A stretch of DNA of 64,000 bases, from positions 8,059,501 through 8,123,500 of the forward strand of contig NC_060110.1 in NCBI RefSeq assembly GCF_021155765.1. The letters are read 5' to 3'. This document shows, in pieces, positions 63,676 to 64,000 of the stretch. Each line of letters starts with the position of its first letter. Position 1 is the first letter of the stretch. Origin of the DNA: Diprion similis. Taxonomy: Eukaryota; Arthropoda; Insecta; Hymenoptera; Diprionidae. A model generated the notes under the pieces. It was not told the DNA's origin and ran no database searches. It saw only the letters and a program-made list of their open reading frames with translations. The translations under genes and the position numbers were made by a program.

Positions 63676-64000
63676 TTTCAGGTTTGTAGTTCTCAAAAGT
63701 TTGTAGTTCTTTGTAGCTTACAAATATAATAATTACATAAATTCTACTGAACGTACAAGTATCTCGTTATGAAAGCTATTAAAAATTATAAATTTCTGCA
63801 GGTCAAGAACTTCCTTAAGTTTGAATTAAAGCAGCTACCAGAAAAATCTTGTGTTGATTGTTTCGAGTCATGTTTTCCCTTTTTTCTTGCAAAGAATACC
63901 GAGTAAATTGATCACGTAAAGTATATCATTCCTGTTTTCATCAATTGACTTGGTATGAATCTTGGATGATATTTAATCGGCTAATTGGCTCGTCTGCAAG
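63676..64000. other. Noncoding end of window
   Basis: Nothing recognised in the last 325 bases. Confidence 0.35.

Overview
The window looks like nuclear DNA from an insect, most likely a hymenopteran. It is AT-rich, its genes have many short exons with GT-AG introns, and the proteins match insect forms of well-known animal families. The order is inferred from overall protein character; no species can be named from sequence alone.

The left 38 kb is gene-rich. On the minus strand, reading from the left edge, lie a galactose mutarotase-like gene (298-3755, seven exons, most catalytic and substrate residues replaced), the splicing-associated protein AKAP17A/XE7 (4626-9359, seven exons, long RS tail) and the complex I subunit NDUFB8 (10424-12068, four exons). 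NDUFB8 is head to head with the plus-strand gene brahma (13846-38341, nineteen coding exons, about 1928 residues), the SWI/SNF ATPase. Every exon junction was chosen so that splice dinucleotides and reading phase agree.

Brahma's first coding intron (14101-28726, 14.6 kb) holds a tandem array of four complete inositol monophosphatase-family genes, all on the opposite strand (14305-16174, 17634-19041, 19604-21399, 22153-24150). They share one six-exon plan with nearly identical exon lengths. One copy has cleanly lost an intron, and another appears to use a GC-AG intron. After this intron, brahma continues with a very large Gly/Pro/Gln/Met repeat region that makes the protein roughly 290 residues longer than fly or human BRM.

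The right 25.6 kb (38342-64000) holds no gene I can recognise. It contains a long foldback element, a pair of perfect 22-base inverted repeats, a G-rich tract beside a CpG-dense patch, a degenerate ~122-base tandem repeat, microsatellites and diverged interspersed copies. It may be intergenic or the intron of a long gene running out of the window.

Functionally the genes are unrelated housekeeping genes: chromatin remodelling, respiratory chain, splicing and inositol/sugar metabolism. The most notable arrangements are the nested phosphatase cluster in brahma, the degenerate mutarotase and the brahma repeat expansion.
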